Below, piece by piece: positions 55,219 through 63,884 of a stretch of 64,000 nt of DNA; within the stretch, counting starts at the first letter, position 1, and each line of letters starts with the position of its first letter. The position numbers were made by a program, and so were the translations under genes. A model generated the notes under the pieces. That model was not told where the DNA came from. It was given only the letters and a program-made list of their open reading frames with translations, and ran no database searches. This stretch comes from Candidatus Gallacutalibacter stercoravium. Its GTDB lineage: Bacteria; Bacillota; Clostridia; Oscillospirales; Acutalibacteraceae. The stretch spans positions 1 to 64,000 of the forward strand of contig DVJE01000001.1 in assembly GCA_018716975.1 (NCBI GenBank). Reading direction: 5' to 3'.

Positions 55219-56952
55219 TTGATGGCTTCCATGGTGTTGACATCTTTTGCCGGCTGCAACAGCGGCGGAGGAGAAACCTCTTCTGCAGCTGAGTCCACGG
55301 CTGAATCTACAGCAGCCGAATCCACTGCGGAATCCACTGCAGAAGGCGGCGAGGCCTCTGGTGAATGGGAGAAGTTCGACAACATCACCATGAAGGTTCT
55401 TAACTGCTGGAACGGTGGTTTCAAAAATCCTTCTGATCTGCAAAACAACGTGGTCGCCGCGAAGATTCGCGACAAGATCGGCGTAACGTTTGAGATCGAA
55501 GGCATTATGATGAGCGAAACCGAGAAGCTGAACATGGAGTTTGCTTCCGGCGACATGCACGAAGTTATTTATGCTCCTTATTGGGGCGGCGACGGCGGTG
55601 AAACCCAGGTTATCAAGCAGGCCGGTTCTGAAGGCCGTTTGCTGGCTCTGGATGACGACATCAACGATTTCGCCAACCTGAAGGACGCTTGGCAAGTGGG
55701 CGTAGTTTCTCAGGCTTTCCTGGAGAACGACCTGGAGTATGACGGCTTCGGCGGCAAGCACTACATCCTCCCCACCGGTACTCCTGGTGAAGAGGAATCC
55801 ATCACACACTGGGCTTACGGCGTATTCGCCCGCGGCGACGTGTTTGATAAAGTTGGTATGAAGTCCGAAGATATCTGTACCCCGGATGAGCTGTACAACT
55901 TCTTGAAGGCACTGAAAGATGCCAACATCACGGATGTTAACGGCAATGCTACGATTCCTGCCGGTACCTTCCATAACGGCTGGAGTTATCAGCAATATCT
56001 GACCGGCTTCACCGAGCCCGGCTTGACCAACTTCAAGCAAAACGAAGAGGGCGTATGGGAGTATTATCCTCTGACCGATGACTGGATCGAATCCAGCTTG
56101 TTCATGTGGAAGTTGGTTAACGAAGGCTTGTTCGACGTGGAGGCCTTTAAGATTACCGACGCCCAGGCCAACGAAAAAGTTGGTAACGGCACCATGTTGA
56201 CCTTTGGCGCCCAGTACGGCACCGGTGTTACCGCCACCAAGCAGACCGGTTTGTGGTCTCAGAATACCGACATGCGTTACATGCCCGTTGGTCCTCTGGA
56301 GTATAAAGACGGCACCACCTATGTGCAGGCTGAAGGCGATGGCCGTAACGGCACGCCTTGCGCTATCTTCCCCACCACCTGCTCGAACCTGAGAGCTGCT
56401 TTGACCTTTATCGACTATGTGAATAGTGAAGAAGGCCGCTTGCTGACCGGTTACGGCGTCGAGGGCGAAGATTACACTATGGTTGATGGTTATCCGAGAC
56501 TGAACGAGGATACCTTGGAGAGAATGGCCGCAGGTGACGATACTGTTAACGACGAGCGTCGTGAAAGAGGTATTGGCGTTTACAACAGCCAGATTATTGC
56601 CGACAAAGCTATGTCTATGTTCGGTGAAGTCAGCCCTGGTGCTGCCGATTCTGCTGATGCAGACATCGAAGCTTACAAGAAGGAATCTCCTGTTCAGATC
56701 TTTAAGGGCTATGCCGTTGATAAGGTGGCTTTGGACTTTGAAGGTTACGATCAAGTTAGTGAGATAGCCTTTGAGGGCACCAAGCAAGAAGACGAGCGTC
56801 AAAAAGCCTTCTTTGCTTCTACCGAAGAAGAAGCCAGAGCGATTCTGGAAGCTTATCAAGAGTATCTGCGTACCGAAGATAACGGTATCTTCATGGATTA
56901 CATGGAATACTTGAATGAAAAGGCTGCAGAACGTGACGATTGCGTAGGCTAA
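55219..56952 (+). CDS. Carbohydrate ABC solute-binding lipoprotein 2, frameshifted at N-terminus
   Basis: Paralog of binding proteins 1 and 3, same length and C-terminus (NEKAAERDDCVG). The intact paralogs start GTG-AAA-AAG-CGT (VKKRILALALMAS). Here the ribosome site AGGAGGAG and GTG (55195) are present but one A is missing, giving GTG-AAA-AGC-GCA-TCC and a TGA after nine codons. The remaining frame can start only at TTG/ATG 55219/55222, without a ribosome site and without the basic part of the signal peptide. So it is a fresh pseudogene, an off-phase variant or a base error. The rest of the frame is fully open, including lipobox TSFAGC and STAESTAEST linker. No permease is adjacent. Confidence 0.75.
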   Translation: MMASMVLTSFAGCNSGGGETSSAAESTAESTAAESTAESTAEGGEASGEWEKFDNITMKVLNCWNGGFKNPSDLQNNVVAAKIRDKIGVTFEIEGIMMSETEKLNMEFASGDMHEVIYAPYWGGDGGETQVIKQAGSEGRLLALDDDINDFANLKDAWQVGVVSQAFLENDLEYDGFGGKHYILPTGTPGEEESITHWAYGVFARGDVFDKVGMKSEDICTPDELYNFLKALKDANITDVNGNATIPAGTFHNGWSYQQYLTGFTEPGLTNFKQNEEGVWEYYPLTDDWIESSLFMWKLVNEGLFDVEAFKITDAQANEKVGNGTMLTFGAQYGTGVTATKQTGLWSQNTDMRYMPVGPLEYKDGTTYVQAEGDGRNGTPCAIFPTTCSNLRAALTFIDYVNSEEGRLLTGYGVEGEDYTMVDGYPRLNEDTLERMAAGDDTVNDERRERGIGVYNSQIIADKAMSMFGEVSPGAADSADADIEAYKKESPVQIFKGYAVDKVALDFEGYDQVSEIAFEGTKQEDERQKAFFASTEEEARAILEAYQEYLRTEDNGIFMDYMEYLNEKAAERDDCVG

Positions 56953-56984
56953 TTAAATATTGGCTTTAGTAAAACGTTGATAAG

Positions 56985-57028
56985 AAAGCCGCAGAAACGT
57001 GGGTTATTCCCCGTTTCTGCGGCTTTTT
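56985..57028 (+). terminator. Terminator after binding protein 2
   Basis: 15-bp perfect stem aaagccgcagaaacg / cgtttctgcggcttt with T-run to 57028. Confidence 0.88.
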
Positions 57029-57039
57029 CTTATCAGTTT

Positions 57040-57083
57040 AAAAAAGAGCGGTACAGAAATGGTAACTTCTATACCGCCCTTTT
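57040..57083 (+). terminator. Second hairpin of the GCGGTAC family after binding protein 2
   Basis: Stem gcggtacagaa / ttctataccgc (one mismatch) between an A-run and CCCTTTT. It resembles the hairpin at 43786. It lies between convergent genes, so it may serve the AraC gene as well. The rest of 57084-57275 holds nothing recognised. Confidence 0.6.
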
Positions 57084-57275
57084 CACTTATATATATCGAC
57101 GTACGGCTTTATCTATTGCGTCTAAAGATGCAAAAACCTACGCGTATCCCGTGCATGTGCGCTATTCCGTTCCTCCCAATCCTTTCAAACAGATTTTCTC
57201 TGCTCATTCTCTCCCTAATAACGATAGCTAAGCAACCTGCCAGAAAATAGCATCATTGCTCTATAACAAAATAGA

Positions 57276-58115
57276 TCATCCTTCTTTGCGAAATTGGCGC
57301 GGGCTTTGGCCCGTTTGCTCTCGAAAAGCCCGGTTAAAGGTTCGCTGGCTTTCAAAACCACACTCAAAGGCCAACTGCGTAATGGGTAAATCAGTTTCGC
57401 GCAGCAACTCTCTGGCATAATCTACCCGCAAGGCATTTAAATACTCGTTAAAACCCATATGCAATCGCTCTGAAAAAACGCGGGATAATTGAAAAGGACT
57501 AACATTCAGCGCTTGAGCCAACATCGGTAACGAAAGAGGGCTGCAAAAATGCTGTGAAACATAAGTAACTGCTCGATAGACTAAATCAAAAAAATTGCCA
57601 TCGGTGTTATCCACTAGCTTCAGTTGGGGCAGCACACGGCAAAGGATCATCTGGGTATAAACGGCATAAATATTATTTTGATAGCCGTCGATTTCTTTCT
57701 GAGCAGGCTCTTTAATGCAATGCCCAAAAACATCCAACTGTTGGCTACGGCATAGCAAAGCCCTAAGGCAGTATAGGGCATCCTGATGCAGCTCGTCCCG
57801 CCGGATAAATGGATCTTCCGGATGAGACTTCAGCAGACTGTTGGTAAATGGCCCTGTTAGCTGAACGGGTAAGATAGCAAGCAAAAAACGGTTGCCTTCC
57901 TCCGGCAGAGTGTAATAGCTGTGCAAGCTATTCGGGAAGATAACCGCCAAATCCCCCGCATGCACTGTATGGGAACAATCCCCTACGGTTACTTCAACGC
58001 CCCCGTCTATACAATATAGCAACTCTAACTGCGCATGCAGATGAGCGGCAAAACTTACTTCTTCTGCCTGAAAAATTTGCGGCGTATCGGAACGCTTTTC
58101 GTAAAATGGTATCAA
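57276..58115 (-). CDS. AraC-family transcriptional regulator
   Basis: 279 residues from a TTG at 58115, 5 nt after GGAGGGAG; the frame is open to 58151 but the extra part covers that site. N-terminal cupin (AAHLHAQLELLYCIDGGVEV, HAGDLAVIFPNSLHSYY) and C-terminal AraC HTH (LPMLAQALNVSPFQLSRVFS and PITQLAFECGFESQRTFNRA). It sits between binding-protein genes 2 and 3 and reads away from gene 3, so both or the downstream sugar cluster may be targets. Confidence 0.9.
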   Translation of the reverse strand: MIPFYEKRSDTPQIFQAEEVSFAAHLHAQLELLYCIDGGVEVTVGDCSHTVHAGDLAVIFPNSLHSYYTLPEEGNRFLLAILPVQLTGPFTNSLLKSHPEDPFIRRDELHQDALYCLRALLCRSQQLDVFGHCIKEPAQKEIDGYQNNIYAVYTQMILCRVLPQLKLVDNTDGNFFDLVYRAVTYVSQHFCSPLSLPMLAQALNVSPFQLSRVFSERLHMGFNEYLNALRVDYARELLRETDLPITQLAFECGFESQRTFNRAFREQTGQSPRQFRKEG

Positions 58116-58139
58116 CCGGCCTCCCTCCATTCTGCGGCC

Positions 58140-58160
58140 GGCCAAATGCAAAATTTGGCC
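58140..58160. repeat. Inverted repeat at the AraC gene 5' end
   Basis: Perfect 8-bp arms ggccaaat / atttggcc with 5-nt loop, 25-45 bp before the chosen AraC start. Possible autoregulatory site or leader hairpin. Confidence 0.45.
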
Positions 58161-58191
58161 AAAAATAAATGGAATCTGTCCTGTATTCTAC

Positions 58192-58209
58192 AGCACACTG
58201 TGCTATAAT
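58192..58209 (+). promoter_or_regulatory. Palindrome overlapping an extended -10
   Basis: AGCACA-C-TGTGCT (58192-58204) overlaps TGC-TATAAT (TATAAT 58204-58209). A promoter here would give binding protein 3 a leader of ~400 nt; no strong -35 is seen. No tandem 14-bp operator was found in 58161-58560. Confidence 0.35.
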
Positions 58210-58566
58210 GCAAGCAACTGATACGATATTTTATAAATATTGCCAATCCATACGGTTGTTCCTTCTTTATAACAGCTGGATGGAATGATGTGGCAGCACC
58301 TGAATATATTGTAAGGCCCGCCTGTGTGGGGCGTGGCGTTTATACAATATTGGTTGCGAGCCCAATAAAAACAGCGAACCAAACAACGCATGACAGCTGT
58401 TGATTTTGAATATCTGAGTCTTTCTTATAAACGGTATATGATCCAACGAACGCTTCCTAGCATCCCCTTTATTCCTTTTCTGAATGGATTCGCCGCGTTA
58501 CAGCGGACTAAATCCATAAGATAAGACCTGGTTCTCGACAGGAGCTATTTGCCCGGTTATTGTTCG

Positions 58567-58595
58567 TTTAAAACAGCAAAAGATGCTGTTTTAAA
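58567..58595 (+). promoter_or_regulatory. Leader hairpin of binding protein 3
   Basis: 11-bp perfect stem TTTAAAACAGC / GCTGTTTTAAA (12 with the inner A-T), loop AAAGA, 21 nt before the GTG. Confidence 0.6.
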
Positions 58596-58616
58596 ATAAA
58601 AGAAGGAGTGAGAAAA

Positions 58617-60374
58617 GTGAGAAAGCGCATCCTAGCACTGGCATTGATGGCTTCCATGGTGCTGACGTCATTTGCTGGGTGCAACAGCGGCGGAGGAGAT
58701 AACGCTGCTGCAACCGATTCCACGGCCGAATCAAATGCCTCGGCAGAATCTGCAGCGGAGTCCGCCGGCTCCACGGCAGAAGGAGAATGGGAAAAATTTG
58801 ACGACGTTACCATTGAAATCCTCAACTGTTGGAACGGCGGCTTCAAAAATCCCTCTGATCTGCGCAACAACGAAGTGGCTACAGCTATTCGTGACAAAAT
58901 CGGCGTAACAGTAGAGATCGAGGGCATCATGATGAGCGAAACTGAAAAGCTCAACATGGAGTTCGCTTCCGGCGATATGCACGAGGTTATCAACGCGCCT
59001 TATTGGGGCGGCGACGGCGGCGAGACTGCGGTTATCAAGCAGGCTGGTTCCGAAGGTCGTTTGCTGGCATTGGATGACGATATCAATGATTTCGCCAACA
59101 TTAAAGATGCTTGGAAGGTAGGCGTTGTATCCCAGGCCTTCTTGGAAAACGACTTGGAATATGAAGGTTTCGGCGGCAAGCATTATATCCTGCCTATGCA
59201 AACCCCTGGTGAGGAAGAATCTATAGACTACTGGGCCTACGGTGTATTTGCCCGCGGCGATGTGTTCGACAAAGTTGGCATTGAAGCCGACAGCGTTCGT
59301 ACCCCGGACGATCTGTACAACTTCTTTAAGGCGCTAGACGCTGCTGACATCAAAGACGTTAACGGTAACGACACCATCATTGCCAGCACCGCCGGTATGG
59401 GCAACAGCTATACCGATTATCTGTTAGGCTTCACCCTGCCCGGTTTGACCTCGTACAAACAAAACGAGGACAAGGTTTGGGAGTATTATCCTCTAACCGA
59501 AGATTGGGTCGACGCCGGTTTGTTTATGTGGAAGTTGGTAAACGAAGGACTGTTTGACAAAGAATGCTTTAAGCAAACTCCCACCACGGCCAACGAAAAG
59601 CTGGGCAACGGCACGGCTCTTGTGTACGCCGCGCAGTATAACGACAGCATCCGGGCTACCAAGGCCACCGGTCTTTATATCCAAAACCCTGAAATGCGCT
59701 ATATGCCCGTGGGGCCGCTGGAGTATAAAGACGGCACCACCAAAGTACAGGTAGAAGCTAACGGCCGCAACGGCACGCCTTGCGCTATCTTTACCACCAA
59801 CTGCCAGAACCTGAGAGCAGCTCTTACCTATTATGACTATGTGAATAGTTACGAAGGCCTGTTGCTCACCAAGTATGGCATCGAAGGCGAAGACTATACC
59901 ATGGACGAAGATGGTATGCCTCAATTGGATCAAGAGACGCTTGACAGAATGATAGAAGGCGACGACACCGTTAACGACGAACGTCGTGAAAGAGGTATCG
60001 GCGTTTACTGCCAGACCTTGGCTGACCGTTCTGTTTCTCTGTTCGGTGAAAAGAATCCGGGCGATGCTGCCGCCGGCGTGCAGGAAATCCAAGATTTTAA
60101 AAAGGTTTCTCCCGTGAAAATTATCGATGGCTATGCTGTAGACAAAGTTGCTTTGGACTTTGAAGGATACGATAGAGTTAGTAAGATAGCCTTTGAAGGC
60201 ACCAAGCAAGAGGATGAACGCCAAAAGGCCTATTTCGCTGCCACGGAAGAAGAAGCCCGCGCCATTTTAGAAGGGTATCAAGAATATGTGCGCACCGAGG
60301 ACGGCGGTATCTTCATGGAATACATGGAGTATCTAAATGAAAAGGCCAACGAGCGCGGCGACTGCGTGGGCTAA
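58617..60374 (+). CDS. Carbohydrate ABC solute-binding lipoprotein 3
   Basis: 585 residues from the GTG at 58617, 8 nt after AAGGAG; a GTG at 58608 overlaps that site. VRKRILALALMASMVLTSFAGC lipoprotein signal, S/A/E-rich linker, and a body closely similar to binding protein 1 through most of its length. A central stretch differs (KALDAADIKDVNGNDTIIAS, then STAGMGNSYTDYLLGFTLPG), as does TTANEKLGNGTALVYAAQYN, both in the region expected to line the ligand cleft. So it probably binds a related but different glycan. No permease genes are adjacent; it likely shares the LplBC pair at 45.8-47.7 kb. Followed by the TIM-barrel protein. Confidence 0.92.
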   Translation: MRKRILALALMASMVLTSFAGCNSGGGDNAAATDSTAESNASAESAAESAGSTAEGEWEKFDDVTIEILNCWNGGFKNPSDLRNNEVATAIRDKIGVTVEIEGIMMSETEKLNMEFASGDMHEVINAPYWGGDGGETAVIKQAGSEGRLLALDDDINDFANIKDAWKVGVVSQAFLENDLEYEGFGGKHYILPMQTPGEEESIDYWAYGVFARGDVFDKVGIEADSVRTPDDLYNFFKALDAADIKDVNGNDTIIASTAGMGNSYTDYLLGFTLPGLTSYKQNEDKVWEYYPLTEDWVDAGLFMWKLVNEGLFDKECFKQTPTTANEKLGNGTALVYAAQYNDSIRATKATGLYIQNPEMRYMPVGPLEYKDGTTKVQVEANGRNGTPCAIFTTNCQNLRAALTYYDYVNSYEGLLLTKYGIEGEDYTMDEDGMPQLDQETLDRMIEGDDTVNDERRERGIGVYCQTLADRSVSLFGEKNPGDAAAGVQEIQDFKKVSPVKIIDGYAVDKVALDFEGYDRVSKIAFEGTKQEDERQKAYFAATEEEARAILEGYQEYVRTEDGGIFMEYMEYLNEKANERGDCVG

Positions 60375-60506
60375 TCATTTGGATCTTATACTGCCAGTAA
60401 GCTGCTAAATGGCGTAAAAATTCCATCATCACAAAAATGTTGTCGCTTATGTTGTAAAAGAGCAAGATTTCTATCTTGAATCTCGTGCAATATCTTCGTA
60501 AACTAA

Positions 60507-60569
60507 AGAGAGCGGTACGGCGATCTTCTTTAACGGAATGTCGCCTGTGCTGCTCTCTGTTTTGTTTTT
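60507..60569 (+). terminator. Terminator after binding protein 3
   Basis: Outer stem agagagc / gctctct (60507-60513 / 60552-60558) with inner cggcga / tcgcc pairing, followed by gttttgttttta. The 5' arm again carries gagcggtac. Confidence 0.65.
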
Positions 60570-60593
60570 ACTATAACTAACAGGAGGATCGCC

Positions 60594-62813
60594 ATGGCTT
60601 ACATAAGAGACAGGCGCGAGGAACTGACCGGCTACCAAGAACGAGCGCCTTACAATGCGAATATTGATTTGCAGTGCGATTTCGTTATGGTTTACGGCAC
60701 AGATGACACCATGCCCGACAGAGTAAAAAAGTTTAAAGAAAAAGGCTATGTGGTACACCTGATGACCGGTATCGCCTGGGGCCAATACCAAGACTATCTT
60801 TATGGTAAATGGGACGGCCGCAACCACTGGGACGAAGCCCAGAAGGATCGCTACGGCGAAGATATTTCCCACGGTAAAGATGTGCCTTATATGGTGCCCA
60901 CCATATCCTTTACCAATTATCTTATCGAGCGTTTAAAGTTGGCTGTGGACGCCGGCGTTGAGGCGTTACACCTGGAAGAGCCGGAGTTCTGGGATTACGG
61001 CGGTTATTCTGAGGCCTTTAAGCGCGAGTATGAGCTTTATTACCGTGAAAAATGGCAACCGCCGCACACAGATATTGCCGTGCGGTACAAGGCGTCTAAG
61101 TTAAAGGCTTATTTGTATGCGCGCGCCTTGGATCGCATCAGCAGCGAGCTGAAAGAGTACGCCATGGTAAAATATAACCGGGTGCTGCGCTTCTACGTGC
61201 CCACCCACAGCCTGGTGAACTATACTCAGTGGAAGATCCTCAGCCCCGAAGGCGCGTTGATTGATCTGCCCACCGTAGACGGCTATATCGCCCAGATTTG
61301 GACCGGCACCAGCCGTAGCGAGAACGTGTATCAGGGCGTGCTCAAAGAGCGCACCTTTGAAACCGCTTATCTGGAATACGGCATTATGCAGGAGCTGGTA
61401 AAAGGCACCGGCCGGCGCATGTGGTTTTTGCACGATCCCATTGAAGACAACCCCGAATATCCTTGGGAAGACTATAAATATAATTACCTAAAAACGGTAA
61501 CCGCTTCCCTTTTACATCCGCACATTCACACCTATGAGATTTGCCCGTGGCCAAACCGTGTGTTTAACGGCACCTATCCCCGCTCCCGCAAAACCCATCA
61601 GCCCATGGAAGGCGCCAAAGGCATTCCCGGCGATTACGCCACTTTGCTGAGCAATATCGTTAATGTGATGGGCGATATGGATCAGGATAAGTTCGAGTTT
61701 GAGGGCGTCAATTCCGGCGTAGGTATTCTGATGAGCGACACCGGCTTGTTCCAACGCACCTATCCCGATAACCTCATTTCCGACCACAGCGAACCGGAAA
61801 GAACCCAGTTCCCTGCCTTTGTTGCTAACGCAGAAAACGATGAAGAGGGTATGCGCAAGTTCATCACCGGCGGTTCCTTCCCCAATTTCTACGGCATGGC
61901 CCTGCCCTTGTTGAAATACGGTTTGCCGGTGCGTCCTGTGCAGCTGGACAACATCCGCCGTTTCTCCGGTTATCTGGATGACTATAAGAATCTCATTCTC
62001 AGCTATGAATATATGAAACCCGTGGCTCCCGATATCAACAACGCCTTTGCCGCATGGGTGCGCGAGGGCGGCACGCTGATTTACCTGGGCGACGGCTCCG
62101 ATCCGTATCATCAAATCGACAGCTGGTGGAATCGGCCTAGTGGCAAAAAGTACGACAACCCTGCCCAACACCTGTTTGAAATGATGGGCTTGCCCCGCGA
62201 TTTGAAAGACGGGGTTTACGAGGTTGGCAAGGGTTTGCTGGCAGTGTGGAATATCTGCCCCGCCAAAATCTGCTTGACAAAAGAACTGGCGGATCAGTAC
62301 CGCAGCTTTGTGAAAGACGTTTTGTCCCGCACCGGCAGCCAGTGGGTTTACGGCAATAAGCTCACCCTGCGCCGCGGCCCCTATGTGATAAACGCGGTGA
62401 TGGACGAAAGCGTTACCAACGAGCCCATGGTGTTGCAAGGTACTTTCTGCGATATGTTTGAGCCCACCTTCCCCATTGTGCACGAAAAGGTTGTGCAGCC
62501 GGATGAGAACACCCTGTTGTTCGACTTTAGCAAGGTTGCCGATAAGCTTTGGTGCGTGGTAGGTACCTCTAGCCGCATCTTCTCGATGGATTGCGACGAC
62601 AATGGGTTCCAATTTGATTGCAAGGGCGCCGACAATGTGCATGCCAATATCCGCTTAAAGTTGCCCCATGCCGTTGGCAAAGTAAGCGCCCAGGATGAAA
62701 ATGGCAAAGAGGTAGCCATTACCTGCCAGTGGGATGAATCCAGCAGCTCGGCTTTGCTGAGCTACGACAGCCACGCATTGCAGGTAAAGGTAACCGGTTG
62801 TTTTAGCAAATAA
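60594..62813 (+). CDS. Uncharacterised TIM-barrel-like putative glycoside hydrolase
   Basis: 739 residues, no signal peptide, AGGAGG before the ATG. I cannot name the family. The N-terminal ~330 residues look like a barrel: strands CDFVMVYG, VVHLMTGIAWG and GVEALHLEEPEFWDYGGYSE (residues 121-140), where the E-E-P-E run at 128-131 is a candidate catalytic acid site, then YIAQIWTGTSR, FETAYLEYG and MWFLHDPIEDNP. Residues ~375-510 resemble the GATase-like domain of GH42-type enzymes (GVGILMSDTGLFQRTYPD, FAAWVREGGTLIYLGDGS). A C-terminal beta domain closes the protein. Context (binding protein 3, Gfo/Idh enzymes) supports a role in cleaving the imported sugar. Confidence 0.6.
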   Translation: MAYIRDRREELTGYQERAPYNANIDLQCDFVMVYGTDDTMPDRVKKFKEKGYVVHLMTGIAWGQYQDYLYGKWDGRNHWDEAQKDRYGEDISHGKDVPYMVPTISFTNYLIERLKLAVDAGVEALHLEEPEFWDYGGYSEAFKREYELYYREKWQPPHTDIAVRYKASKLKAYLYARALDRISSELKEYAMVKYNRVLRFYVPTHSLVNYTQWKILSPEGALIDLPTVDGYIAQIWTGTSRSENVYQGVLKERTFETAYLEYGIMQELVKGTGRRMWFLHDPIEDNPEYPWEDYKYNYLKTVTASLLHPHIHTYEICPWPNRVFNGTYPRSRKTHQPMEGAKGIPGDYATLLSNIVNVMGDMDQDKFEFEGVNSGVGILMSDTGLFQRTYPDNLISDHSEPERTQFPAFVANAENDEEGMRKFITGGSFPNFYGMALPLLKYGLPVRPVQLDNIRRFSGYLDDYKNLILSYEYMKPVAPDINNAFAAWVREGGTLIYLGDGSDPYHQIDSWWNRPSGKKYDNPAQHLFEMMGLPRDLKDGVYEVGKGLLAVWNICPAKICLTKELADQYRSFVKDVLSRTGSQWVYGNKLTLRRGPYVINAVMDESVTNEPMVLQGTFCDMFEPTFPIVHEKVVQPDENTLLFDFSKVADKLWCVVGTSSRIFSMDCDDNGFQFDCKGADNVHANIRLKLPHAVGKVSAQDENGKEVAITCQWDESSSSALLSYDSHALQVKVTGCFSK

Positions 62814-62945
62814 GGTTCCTTCTTATTGCCGGCCGGATGGCCGGGCCCTAAACATAAAGGCCCCCACACGGTATGATAACTGCGCGTTGGTCATCGGTCA
62901 GAGCCAGAAAAGAACCTAAGATTATACTTGCAAGGAATATCTGTT

Positions 62946-63860
62946 ATGGGGGTCTCTATGGAAATTAAGGGAACAGTTTTTAACATTCAGCCCTTTTCAA
63001 TTTACGACGGGCCTGGCATTCGCACCACCGTATTCTTAAAGGGCTGCAACCTGCGCTGTGTGTGGTGCCATAACCCAGAGTCTTATTTGCCCGGCCGGCA
63101 GTTGCAAATACACCCTGAAAAGTGCATCGGCTGCGGCAACTGCTTTAATATGTGCCCACAGCAAGCGCATTACATCACCGAACAAGGCGAGCATAAAATC
63201 CACCGCGATAAATGCACAGCCTGCGGCATTTGTGCCGACAACTGCTATTCCGATGCCTTGGCTATGACCGGCAGGATGGAAAGCGCCCGCGCCGTTTTTG
63301 AAACCATTTTGCGTGATAAGCCGTATTTTGACAATTCCGGCGGCGGGGTTACCTTCTCCGGCGGCGAATGTCTGGTGCAGCCGATCTTTTTAATGGAGCT
63401 GCTTCGTCTGTGCCACGAGGAGGGTATCCATACGGCGGTAGATACGGCCGGTAACGTTCCTTTCTCTGTCATTGAGCCAATGTTGCCTTATATTGATTTG
63501 TTTTTATATGATGTAAAGGCCGCGGATCCGCAGGTGCATAAGGCCTTAACCGGCGTAACCAACGAGCAAATTATAAGCAACCTGCGGCGTTTGTCGGAGC
63601 TGGGCAAAGAAATTATCGTGCGCATCCCCTATGTGCCCGGCGCCAACGACAAAGAAATAGAGGGCATCGCCGAGCTGCTCAGCGGTTTAAAGCTGCGCGA
63701 CGTAGAGGTATTGCCCTACCATAAGTTAGGGGAAGGCAAGCGCACCGCGTTGGATATGGAGATGCAGAAATTTACAGTCCCCTCCAACGCCGATTTAGAG
63801 GAAGCATGCGGTATTCTACGCTCCAAAGGCGTAGCCGCTCATTTTTCAGTCATTAAGTAA
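62946..63860 (+). CDS. Glycyl-radical-enzyme activating protein (PflA-like radical SAM)
   Basis: 304 residues from ATG 62946, 9 nt after AAGGA; ATG 62958 is an alternative. Radical-SAM cysteines C34, C38, C41 (CNLRCVWC) after the activase signature YDGPGIRTTVFLKGC. Two inserted ferredoxin-type sets C60/63/66/70 and C90/93/96/100 mark the group that activates non-PFL glycyl radical enzymes. FSGGECLVQP (usual GGEP reads GGEC) is the SAM-contact motif. Strictly anaerobic function. The partner enzyme should be close; the gene beginning at 63885 is the obvious candidate. Confidence 0.93.
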   Translation: MGVSMEIKGTVFNIQPFSIYDGPGIRTTVFLKGCNLRCVWCHNPESYLPGRQLQIHPEKCIGCGNCFNMCPQQAHYITEQGEHKIHRDKCTACGICADNCYSDALAMTGRMESARAVFETILRDKPYFDNSGGGVTFSGGECLVQPIFLMELLRLCHEEGIHTAVDTAGNVPFSVIEPMLPYIDLFLYDVKAADPQVHKALTGVTNEQIISNLRRLSELGKEIIVRIPYVPGANDKEIEGIAELLSGLKLRDVEVLPYHKLGEGKRTALDMEMQKFTVPSNADLEEACGILRSKGVAAHFSVIK

Positions 63861-63884
63861 TTGTGAGGAAAGTGGTGAATTTTC

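Noticed and set aside
55090..56859. 589-codon open frame on the minus strand opposite binding protein 2
   Set aside because: Lies antisense to a clear solute-binding protein; its sequence mirrors similar antisense frames opposite the other two paralogs and has no family features or ribosome site.
56977..57250. Two overlapping ~84-codon plus-strand frames
   Set aside because: They run through two terminator hairpins and lack ribosome sites; intergenic noise.
61512..62642. 376-codon minus-strand frame opposite the barrel protein
   Set aside because: Antisense shadow; the plus-strand gene has a ribosome site, context and domain-like pattern.
62946..63860. Anaerobic sulfatase maturase for the sulfatase at 34.6 kb
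   Set aside because: The GPGIRTTVFLKGC signature and two inserted ferredoxin clusters are of the glycyl-radical activase type; no SPASM domain.
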